DNA of 64,000 nt, taken from contig NZ_FOJP01000006.1 in the NCBI RefSeq assembly GCF_900111835.1, forward strand, positions 1-64,000. The letters are read 5' to 3'. The position numbers were made by a program, and so were the translations under genes. Below, piece after piece: positions 1 through 6,646 of the stretch. Source of the DNA: Metapseudomonas otitidis (GTDB lineage Bacteria; Pseudomonadota; Gammaproteobacteria; Pseudomonadales; Pseudomonadaceae). A model generated the notes under the pieces. The model searched no databases. It saw only the letters and a program-made list of their open reading frames with translations, and had not been told where the DNA came from. Each line of letters begins with the position of its first letter. The stretch's first letter is position 1.

Positions 1-506
1 GTGACCTGCCACTGGCCGGACGGGTTCTTGGTGATGCCGTCGGGTTTGCGGTAGTAGAAGTTCAGCTGGAAGTAGTCGAAGCCGGGCAGGGCCAGGTCGA
101 AGCCCGGGCCGAGCAGGTAGTTCTGGTTGCGGTTCTCGCCACGCTCGTAGGTGGCGGCCAGCAGCACGTCGGTCACGGGGCCGAAGGCGATCTTCTGGTC
201 GAACAGCTTGCCGAAGGACAGGCGCGGGGAAATCTCGCCGTAGTAGGTGTTGTTGCCGGCGTTGGCGTCGGCCTTGCCGTTGTAGTTGATCTGGTCGACG
301 AAGAGGAACAGGTCGCCCCAGGTCCAGCCGCTGGCGTGCTCGAAGGTGAAGGTCTGCTGGATCTCGGGGTTGACCTTGAAGTCTTGCCCGTAGAGGTAGG
401 TGACGCTGTTGTTCTGCCACAGCAGGGGGCCGTCGGCCAGGGCCTGGTTGCAGGCCAGCAGGCCGGTCGCGAGTGCCAGGCTGGCAGGCAGGAGCTTGGT
501 GCGCAT
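1..506 (-). CDS. Tsx/OmpK-like outer-membrane nucleoside channel, 3' part off the left edge
   Basis: The reverse strand encodes at least 168 residues starting at an ATG at 506. Residues 1-25 form a signal peptide ending in ALA, followed by a mature N-terminus rich in aromatic, alternating beta-strand segments (LLWQNNSVTYLYG, WTWGDLFLFVDQINY, YYGEISPRLSFG). These are typical of the Tsx/OmpK nucleoside-specific porin family of Pseudomonas, a 12-strand outer-membrane barrel. The C-terminal part lies outside the window. The gene has a long leader, and a TTGTGTACAA palindrome like those in the purine cluster lies about 350 bp upstream of the start. It probably imports purines or nucleosides for the cluster beyond 18 kb, from which the integrated element separates it. 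The family is fairly sure; the substrate is inferred. Confidence 0.8.
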   Translation of the reverse strand, partial: MRTKLLPASLALATGLLACNQALADGPLLWQNNSVTYLYGQDFKVNPEIQQTFTFEHASGWTWGDLFLFVDQINYNGKADANAGNNTYYGEISPRLSFGKLFDQKIAFGPVTDVLLAATYERGENRNQNYLLGPGFDLALPGFDYFQLNFYYRKPDGITKNPSGQWQV

Positions 507-850
507 CGTGTTTTCCTTGTTTTTCAGGGCTTCGGTTGGAAATCCCCGCACGCGTCGCTGCACCTCGTGGGGCACGAGGTGGCTAGGAGGGGGAAGGTGC
601 TTGACCCGGTCAGGCCGAGTCGGGGAGGACGCCGGACGGGCTGTTTCCGTCCGGGTGGAGCCTGGGCGCTGGAGCGCGGGCGTGGAGCGAGAAGAGTGTC
701 GTCTGCATGATCGAGAGGCCTGCCTGTTGTTGTTGTCGGTCTGGGCGTCTATCGGGTGGGTGCGACCGGGATGCGGTTCGATAAGTTGAACGCGGGGTCA
801 GGTTTCGAACTATAGCAGTGACACCTGCTTTTGGTAACAGGAATCGATGG
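507..850 (-). other. Long structured leader of the outer-membrane channel gene
   Basis: There is no convincing gene in this stretch. It lies between the likely operator (853-862) and the channel start codon and holds two perfect hairpins: CACCTCGTG at 561-569 pairing with 573-581 across a 3-nt loop, and CCGGACGG at 632-639 pairing with 647-654 across a 7-nt loop. If transcription starts near the operator, the mRNA leader is about 300 nt and structured. No known riboswitch class is recognised. Confidence 0.4.
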
Positions 851-852
851 TT

Positions 853-862
853 TTGTGTACAA
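853..862. promoter_or_regulatory. Putative purine-regulon operator TTGTGTACAA
   Basis: The palindromic decamer TTGTGTACAA sits in an extended TTTTGTGTACAAAA context. The same motif (TTGTRTACAA) recurs at 23531, 23715 (one mismatch), 27286, 27322 (partial) and 29540, each upstream of a purine-cluster transcription unit. It resembles operators of GntR/FadR-type regulators. The likely binder is the GntR protein encoded at 29655-30422. Assignment is by recurrence and position. Confidence 0.55.
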
Positions 863-1045
863 AAATGGCGAGTGGTCGTGTGGGCCCGAACGTGCGTGCG
901 TGAGGTGATCGCTGCGGAGCGAGCCGACAAAAAATGGCCGGCGTCAAGTGTTTAGTGGAGGTAGCCTGATGGCCGAAAGTCTAAATGAGGCGCGGGGTTA
1001 GCTCTACTTCGGGCCGCTTTGCGAAGCGGCGACGTTGTGGGCTGG

Positions 1046-1061
1046 GAGCCACATGGGAGCC
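1046..1061. repeat. Left copy of the 16-bp direct repeat, putative attL core
   Basis: The sequence GAGCCACATGGGAGCC is identical to 18038-18053, which lies 30 bp upstream of the integrase start. The left copy is preceded by GG, so it also reads GGGAGCC-ACAT-GGGAGCC, an internal 7-bp tandem repeat. No tRNA gene is visible at either end, so the target appears to be intergenic. A perfect hairpin (1013-1030) lies just to the left. Confidence 0.6.
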
Positions 1062-1249
1062 TAGAGAAAGCAAGCCGAGGCGTGTGGTAGCGATGGAGAT
1101 TGCCAAGGCTTGCAGGCCATCGTAGCTCACTCGATCGACCCCGATCCAAAATATTGTTCGCCGACAGCATAGAGAGTCACAACCTCCCATTGCCGAGATC
1201 ACACGTTTCCGATACGCTTCTTTCTTCGAAATCTTTAAAAGGTTTAAAA

Positions 1250-1498
1250 ATGGACCTGCGTGAAAAAGCCAAGATGCTGGCGTATGTGCTGTGGAATGAA
1301 TTCAATGCCAAGCAAGTGAACATTGCGAAGGTTCTCAACGTGTCTGAACCGACCATCAGCCTTTGGCTGAAGGAGATGAGATTCCGGGCAGAAATCCACA
1401 GTCTCAAGCAAGAGCTTGCCGAAGTTCGTCTTATCGCTCAGGGCCTCCAAGCACAAGGCTTGATCGAGCACCGGCAAACCTTCGACGTTTTGCAGTAA
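1250..1498 (+). CDS. Small helix-turn-helix protein
   Basis: This encodes an 82-residue protein with one recognisable helix-turn-helix at about residues 18-40 (KQVNIAKVLNVSEPTISLWL), the pattern of Xre/transposase-type DNA-binding helices, followed by a short predicted coiled coil (residues 45-70, Leu/Glu/Arg rich). I chose the ATG at 1250 because the helix-turn-helix is then near the N-terminus; the frame stays open upstream to 1100. The surrounding DNA is noticeably more AT-rich than the chromosome. It lies 49 bp before another accessory gene on the same strand, so the two may be co-transcribed. The partner and function are not recognised. Confidence 0.6.
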   Translation: MDLREKAKMLAYVLWNEFNAKQVNIAKVLNVSEPTISLWLKEMRFRAEIHSLKQELAEVRLIAQGLQAQGLIEHRQTFDVLQ

Positions 1499-1547
1499 CC
1501 GTCGCCGCTATTCACACATTGTTCTTGCTTTTGCCTAGGAGAAAAAT

Positions 1548-2000
1548 ATGTCCGACCCGACTGGAACCGCCAACATCCTCCGCCAATTCACTGCGTACGA
1601 CCAGCTGCGCGAGGATTACTCGCCTGAAGTTGCCAATGCGCTTACGCAGAAAAACCTCGCCCGCCACAACGTACCTGCGACCTCTGGGGAGGTTGAGGCA
1701 TGGCATCGAATCAACACTGCTGCTGTGAACTCCAAGTTGGACATTCCAGCCGAACGTAGCACGGCGGATGCACTGGCCAACGCCGCAGTCGCAACCATTT
1801 TGGAAACGGCCTCTGCTTCTGCTCCAGCGCAAGCACTAGAAACGACGGGCGCTGCTGATGAAGACCTTGACGAGGATGAAGTCGAGGACGATGCAGACGA
1901 ACTCCCCTCGCTTGGTGATATCTATGGTTACGAAGACGATGAGGACAATGAGGAAGCAGCACTGGACGATGTGCTCAAAGCTCAAGAACGTGCTGATTGA
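1548..2000 (+). CDS. Acidic-tailed accessory protein of unknown function
   Basis: This encodes 150 residues with a good ribosome-binding site (TAGGAGAAAAAT before the ATG at 1548). The N-terminal half (1-60) is mixed and the middle is Ala-rich. The last 50 residues are dominated by Asp and Glu (for example DEDLDEDEVEDDADE), giving a very acidic tail. No family is recognised. Such tails occur in DNA-mimic or nucleic-acid-protein binding factors, but nothing here proves that. Its last 26 bp overlap, tail to tail, the end of the DUF2274 gene on the other strand. It follows the small HTH gene and belongs to the element. Confidence 0.6.
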   Translation: MSDPTGTANILRQFTAYDQLREDYSPEVANALTQKNLARHNVPATSGEVEAWHRINTAAVNSKLDIPAERSTADALANAAVATILETASASAPAQALETTGAADEDLDEDEVEDDADELPSLGDIYGYEDDEDNEEAALDDVLKAQERAD

Positions 2001-2223
2001 TTGAGGCGATCAGTTTTTTCCTGAACCCCCGATCCCCCGCCATGAACGCCTCCAGCATGTGCGGGATCAGCGTCACAGCATCGACCGCCTCGCCATAGGC
2101 TTGCGCATGCAGCGCGGCGTAGCGGTCGAGGTCGGCTTTCAAGCTGGCCGGGCAGGCTAAGGTCAGTTTGACGCTCTCGGTCTTGGGCAGCGGCCCCAGC
2201 CGCAGTTTCCTGGTCGTGCTCAT
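1975..2223 (-). CDS. DUF2274 protein of the trb conjugation module
   Basis: The 82-residue protein has the DUF2274 pattern: an N-terminal basic stretch (TTRKLRLGPLPKTESVKL) and a ribbon-helix-helix-like core ending in helices that contain LIPHMLEAFMAGDRGFRK. In Tn4371-family elements this gene lies directly after trbI, as here, with a 4-bp ATGA overlap of start and stop codons. Its role in conjugation is not established. It is the last gene of the leftward trb operon, and its 3' end overlaps the convergent acidic gene. Confidence 0.8.
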   Translation of the reverse strand: MSTTRKLRLGPLPKTESVKLTLACPASLKADLDRYAALHAQAYGEAVDAVTLIPHMLEAFMAGDRGFRKKLIASINQHVLEL

Positions 2224-3497
2224 CGCGAAGTCCCCTTGTTGAAGAACAGCGGCTGGTAGGGCCGCAGCACCAGATCGCGGTTGACGATGATGCGCACCGG
2301 CAAGCCGGGGCGGCTGGTCAGCGTGGGTTGGATGTTGAGGTTGCGCCGGGTCACTTCCTGGCCGACTTGGTTCACGGTGTCCTGCAGGCTGTCGCGCCCG
2401 GCGATGATGACGCGATCACCGTCCTGGCGGTTCTCGGGTGCGGCCAGTTCGGCACCGACGCCCAGCAGTGTGGTCAGCACGGCACCAGCAAAGATCCGAT
2501 CCCAATGCCAGTCAACGTCGTCTTCCAGACCGGCATAGCCCGCCGGGTCGGTGCCGATCAGGTTGTCGAGCGTAAGCGAAGACGTGTCCGGCAGGATGAT
2601 ACGGTTCCACACCACCTGCACGCGGCTCTGCCCGTAGCTGACCTGGCTGTTGTACTTGCCCAGGATGCGCGAACCCTGCGGGATCAGTAGGAACTTGCCA
2701 GTGGCCGTGTCATAGATCGGCTCCGTCACCGTGGCGATCACGTCGCCCGGCAGGTCGGACTGGATGCCCGTAACCAGTGCCCCGGCAATGACCGTTCCGG
2801 CCATCACCTGATACGGCGAGGTGGGCATTTGCAGGTTGCCGGAATTCCGGGTTTCCGTAGAGCCGTCTGTCAGGAACGCCTCTTTCTGGTCTTGCCGGTT
2901 TTGCACGGCAGTCGGATCAGCAGGCTGGGCCGCCGTCGAGGCCGGGCCAGCGGCCAGTGGATCGAAAGCGGCATTGGCGGCGAAGCCTGGTGCGGCAGCG
3001 ACCTGCGACTGCGCCACGGGCGCTGCTTGCGGGGAACCCGTGCGGAAGAACACCGATGAAGCTGCCGCTGCTTCTTCTTCCTTGCGTAGCGCATCGTTGG
3101 GGTCGTAGCCGGGCGCGACATAGGTGGCGGCGACCGGCTGCTGCGAATTGACGATGGCTGGCCCCAGGTCGCCGGGCAAAGGAGGCCCCAGCTCCGGCAC
3201 GTCAGGCGGCAGCGCTGGCAGCATGGAATAGTCCGTCGGCAGCGCATCCAGCCCTTCCGAGCGCGAGACGCGATCCACGTTGTACAGTTCCGTGGATTCG
3301 CCTGCACCGCGTTGCTGCGGTTGCAGTGACCAGATCAGCGCGCCCATCACGCCAACCGACAGGCCGCTGGCGAGGATGGCCAGCGTGCGCCGGTTCAGTC
3401 GCGTGACCGGGCTCGGCTGAGCGCGCAGCGCCACCGCCTCGGGTGCTACCTTGTCCACCTGAGGCGTGGCAAGGTCGGGGGTATCGTCCTGGCTCAT
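2220..3497 (-). CDS. trbI: Conjugal transfer protein TrbI (VirB10-like)
   Basis: The 425-residue protein is the VirB10-like subunit that spans both membranes in the mating-pair-formation secretion channel. It has a cytoplasmic N-terminus (1-36), a single membrane segment (about 37-57, RTLAILASGLSVGVMGALIW), a Pro/Ala-rich periplasmic linker and a conserved C-terminal domain (about 225-425) with the segments GTVIAGALVTGIQSDLPGD and IPQGSRILGKYNSQVSYGQ. The length is normal for the family. It follows trbG by 2 bp and overlaps DUF2274. Because the module lacks trbB-E and trbJ, it is probably a non-functional remnant although its own frame is intact. Confidence 0.92.
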   Translation of the reverse strand: MSQDDTPDLATPQVDKVAPEAVALRAQPSPVTRLNRRTLAILASGLSVGVMGALIWSLQPQQRGAGESTELYNVDRVSRSEGLDALPTDYSMLPALPPDVPELGPPLPGDLGPAIVNSQQPVAATYVAPGYDPNDALRKEEEAAAASSVFFRTGSPQAAPVAQSQVAAAPGFAANAAFDPLAAGPASTAAQPADPTAVQNRQDQKEAFLTDGSTETRNSGNLQMPTSPYQVMAGTVIAGALVTGIQSDLPGDVIATVTEPIYDTATGKFLLIPQGSRILGKYNSQVSYGQSRVQVVWNRIILPDTSSLTLDNLIGTDPAGYAGLEDDVDWHWDRIFAGAVLTTLLGVGAELAAPENRQDGDRVIIAGRDSLQDTVNQVGQEVTRRNLNIQPTLTSRPGLPVRIIVNRDLVLRPYQPLFFNKGTSR

Positions 3498-3499
3498 GC

Positions 3500-4504
3500 T
3501 CAGTTCCCCCCGGCGATGCCATCCGTGCGCTCGATGCGCACCACATCGCCCTTGTCGGCCTCCAGGCGCAGTTCGGCCGCGCCGAACAGCCGATCCACGA
3601 TGTAGTACGGCGAGCGGAAGCGGTAATTCACCAGTTGCCCATCGCCCTGCGCACCGATGACAAACAGCGGCGGCAGCTCGCCCTGGGCGATGCCTGCCGG
3701 GAACTGGATATAAACCTTCTCGCCATCATCGAAGGCACGCAGCGGCTTCCAGGGTGGATTGCTGCCGCTGATTGCATAGCGAAAGCGGATGTTCTCCAGC
3801 GACAGGCCCGCATCGACCGGCGCGGCAGCGTTGGCAGCCTGTGCCTGGCGCTGCAAGGCCAGCATCCGGTCTTTCGGGTAGTTCCAGGACACCGAAGCCA
3901 TCCATGCCTTGTCGGTCGAAGTCAGTTCCAGCAGGTACGTCCTGCGACTGGTGGTGATGACCAGATTGGTCTTCAAGCTGGAACGGATTGGTTTGACCAG
4001 CACATTGACCCGCAGATCGGCCCCGCTGCCGCTAGAGGTGTCGCCCACGATCCAGCGCGCCGTGTCGCCCGCAGCGACCGTCACCAGTTCCTCGCCGGGC
4101 TGGAGCGCGATCACCGTCACGCGGCCCACGGACGCATAGACCTGGTACAGCGCACCATCGGTAAAAGGCCAGACCTGGATCGCATTGACGTAGCCCTCGC
4201 GGGTCGGCGCGATCCGCGCTTCGGCATTGGCGAGGGATACGCGCATCTTCTCGTCGGCAGGCTCCGGTGCCACCGGGGCCGAATCAACGTCCGGCAGCGA
4301 CTTCAACTGCGCGGGCAATGCCAACGGCTCGGGCACCGCCACGATTTCGATGGGCTTGGGCGGCTCGGGCAATGGCTGGGCCTGCACCAGCTCATCGAGC
4401 GAGATCACTGGCGGCGGTTTGCCCTGCGTGGCGCAGCCCGCATACAGGACAGTCGATGCCAGCAGGATCACTGGCAATGCGTTTTTACGGAAACGTGCAT
4501 TCAT
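3500..4504 (-). CDS. trbG: Conjugal transfer protein TrbG (VirB9-like)
   Basis: The 334-residue protein is a periplasmic/outer-membrane VirB9-like component of the type IV secretion core. The N-terminus is a signal peptide with a lipobox-like VLYAGC at about residues 19-24, suggesting lipidation. The C-terminal domain contains NIRFRYAISG and PPWKPLRAFDDGEKVYIQFP, characteristic of TrbG/VirB9, where it contacts TrbI and the outer-membrane lipoprotein. Its start overlaps the trbF stop by 4 bp (ATGA), as in intact Tn4371-type operons. Confidence 0.92.
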   Translation of the reverse strand: MNARFRKNALPVILLASTVLYAGCATQGKPPPVISLDELVQAQPLPEPPKPIEIVAVPEPLALPAQLKSLPDVDSAPVAPEPADEKMRVSLANAEARIAPTREGYVNAIQVWPFTDGALYQVYASVGRVTVIALQPGEELVTVAAGDTARWIVGDTSSGSGADLRVNVLVKPIRSSLKTNLVITTSRRTYLLELTSTDKAWMASVSWNYPKDRMLALQRQAQAANAAAPVDAGLSLENIRFRYAISGSNPPWKPLRAFDDGEKVYIQFPAGIAQGELPPLFVIGAQGDGQLVNYRFRSPYYIVDRLFGAAELRLEADKGDVVRIERTDGIAGGN

Positions 4505-5205
4505 GGTTTGGCTCCTTCAGAAGAATCCAGTTCACGGCTCCACGACAGGCCATTGACGTAGATGCCCAGCGGGTTGCGGCGCAGGCGTTCTTCGGTGCGC
4601 GGGGTCTGCTGCACGATGGACACCACCGCCGTCCATCGCTCCAGCCCGGCAGCCGCACCATTGACGTAACGGCGTTCCGTCCAGCGCACGTTGAACGACG
4701 CATCGCTGGCGCGAACCACACTGGTGATCTGCACCGTCACTGACTCCTTGCCGATGCGGGCGAACGGGTCATTCACCCGCGCATAGTCGTTGAGCACCGC
4801 CGCGCCCCGATCGGTGGTGTAGTCGTAGGCATCGAGCCAGTTCTGGCGCACGACGATGGGGTCGATGGACAGCGAGCGCACCAGCGTCACGAAGCGCGCG
4901 ATGTGGTGCGCCGTCTGCGCATCGGTGGGCCGGTACGGCGTGGCCGCTTCGCCCACGGTGCGCACCTGGCCGGACTGATCGACCTCGATGACGTAGGGCG
5001 TGACGATGGACTGGGCCGATCGCCACACCAGGCCGCCGGCCATCAGCAGCGCGAGCACCAGGCAGCCGAAGGCCATCAACCGCCAGTTCTTGGCCTGCAC
5101 GCGGGACGAGCCGATGCGCTCGTCCCAGACCTGGGCGGCGGCTTGATACGGAGTGGCAGGCTGCGGCGTATCGGCATAGCGCACCTGCGGTCGTTTGAAT
5201 CGCAT
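4501..5205 (-). CDS. trbF: Conjugal transfer protein TrbF (VirB8-like)
   Basis: The 234-residue protein is the VirB8-like inner-membrane assembly factor. It has a short cytoplasmic N-terminus (1-45), one membrane segment (about 46-63, LMAFGCLVLALLMAGGLVW) and a periplasmic NTF2-like domain (about 70-225) with VTPYVIEVDQSGQVRTVG and FNVRWTERRYVNG. The length is typical. A ribosome-binding site (AAGGAGAACTAC) precedes the ATG at 5205. It sits between truncated trbL and trbG in the canonical L-F-G-I order. Confidence 0.92.
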   Translation of the reverse strand: MRFKRPQVRYADTPQPATPYQAAAQVWDERIGSSRVQAKNWRLMAFGCLVLALLMAGGLVWRSAQSIVTPYVIEVDQSGQVRTVGEAATPYRPTDAQTAHHIARFVTLVRSLSIDPIVVRQNWLDAYDYTTDRGAAVLNDYARVNDPFARIGKESVTVQITSVVRASDASFNVRWTERRYVNGAAAGLERWTAVVSIVQQTPRTEERLRRNPLGIYVNGLSWSRELDSSEGAKP

Positions 5206-5222
5206 GTAGTTCTCCTTGAAAG

Positions 5223-6260
5223 TCAGCTATCGGAATCCCGCAGGCTCGGGCCTTGGCCCGAACCGCCGCCGTCGCCACCGCGCAGCGTGTGCGCGGCGGT
5301 GGTGGTGGCCTGGGTGAGTTGTTGGCGGCGTTGCAGGCGCTTGGCCCAGCCGGGTTGTTCCTGCGTCTGTGCGTTGGCATCGCCAGCAGCGGCTTGCCCG
5401 GAACCGGCAGCTCCACCGCCTGAACCACCATCGGTGCCGGAGCCTTGCCAGCCTGCTTTGAATGGCGCGGCCGCCTTGGCTGCCGCCGCTTTGATGCCGG
5501 CACCAGCGCGCTGGCCAGCGGCCTGTGCGCCGCCCTTGGCGACACTGCCCAGTCCAGCCATCGCGCCCTTGGCTCCGCCGCCCGCAGCGGCAGAACCGGC
5601 CTGGAAAGTCGACTTCGCGCTGCCAGCCGCCGAGGTCGCAGCCCGCGCACCAGACCCGGCGAGCTTGGCGGCAGCCGGTGCCATGCGCGCTCCGGCCATC
5701 ACGGCTCCGCCCACGCCGGTGGCTGCGGCACCTACGGCAACCGCCGCGCCTGCGGCACCAATCGCAGCACCAGCCATTGCCCCGGCACCCAACTGCGGTG
5801 CGCCGGAGACCAGCCCGGTGGCGATGCCAGGGCCGAAGATCCCCAACGCCAGCAGCGTGAGCGAGGCCAGCATGATGACCACCGCATGGTCGATGGACGG
5901 CTCGGCCGGATGCACCTGGAACTCAGCAAACAGGCCCGAGCCGATGCCGACGATGACCGCCAGCACCAGCACCTTGATGCCCGAGGACACCACGTTTCCC
6001 AGCACCTTTTCGGCGAGGAAGCTGGTCTTGTTCCAAAGCGCGAACGGCACCAGCACGAAGCCCGCGAGCGTGGTCAGCTTGAACTCGATCAAGGTGATGA
6101 AGAGCTGGATCGCCAGCACGAAGAAGCACAGGATCACCACCGCCCAGGCCAGGAACATGACCACGATGGGCGTCATGTTCACGAACACCTCGGGGAAGCC
6201 CGCCATGTCGCTGACGGCTGGACAAGGCAACGGCCGTCCTTGAGTGCCGACCGCACGCAA
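5223..6260 (-). pseudogene. trbL: TrbL (VirB6-like), 5'-truncated
   Basis: The frame encodes up to 345 residues, but recognisable TrbL sequence begins only at about residue 17 (SDMAGFPEVFVN, near 6212). From there it follows the family closely (TPIVVMFLAWAVVILCFFVLAIQ, LTTLAGFVLVPFALWNKTSF) through four membrane segments and the Ala/Gly-rich C-terminal tail. Family members normally carry roughly 130 further N-terminal residues with additional membrane segments. They are absent here and replaced by unrelated DNA, so the gene is cut at a recombination junction near 6212. The product would lack part of the polytopic channel core. This truncation marks the break between the conjugation remnant and the defence cargo. 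Confidence 0.8.
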
Positions 6261-6646
6261 GCGAAGCGCGCAGGCCCGAAGCTGGAAGCCGGGCCGAAGG
6301 CGTCAGCCGAGCGGAGCGAGGGAACGATGGAAGCCCGAACGGGGCGAGACGCCGTAGGCGGCTCGATGCGAAGCACGACAGCGCGACCGGCCATGCCCCC
6401 TTGGCCGGGGACGCCCACCAGACCTCAAGAAAAGGAATGAACCAGCTACAGCAACCTAGTGACCTACGGCCCGCTTTCTGATTAATCGAGCCGAGGCTAC
6501 CTAGTTTGACGGCATCGCGGCGAACCAAGCTACGTGCGGCTGAAACAGCCTCAGAAGCCTTTCGACAAGTCTTTACCGTAACTGCTGCGTTACGATAGAA
6601 GCACTCGTATCGAATAAACACATTACTGAGTGCGGGGGACTAGCTA
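6213..6646. other. Junction and intergenic region upstream of the Gabija pair
   Basis: I see no supported gene. The left part (6213-6420) is GC-rich with many imperfect GCGAAGC/AGCCGAG-type short repeats and looks like debris from another conjugative-element region. The right part is more AT-rich. A perfect inverted repeat CGTAAC-TGCTGC-GTTACG lies at 6577-6594, about 50 bp upstream of the gajA start, and could be an operator. A 14-codon open stretch beginning ATGAACCAGCTACAG at about 6437 ends early and is not called. Confidence 0.4.
6577..6594. promoter_or_regulatory. Inverted repeat upstream of gajA
   Basis: CGTAAC and GTTACG form 6-bp perfect arms around TGCTGC, 52 bp upstream of the GTG start of gajA. 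The position fits an operator or promoter-proximal hairpin. No matching regulator is identified nearby. Confidence 0.3.

Noticed and set aside
1013-1170. tRNA or tmRNA gene as integration target at the left repeat
   Set aside because: No cloverleaf, T-loop GTTCRA or CCA end is visible; only a perfect GCCGCTT hairpin is present.
6437-6481. Short frame ATGAACCAGCTACAG before gajA
   Set aside because: It stops after 14 codons and has no usable spacing to a ribosome-binding site; treated as debris.
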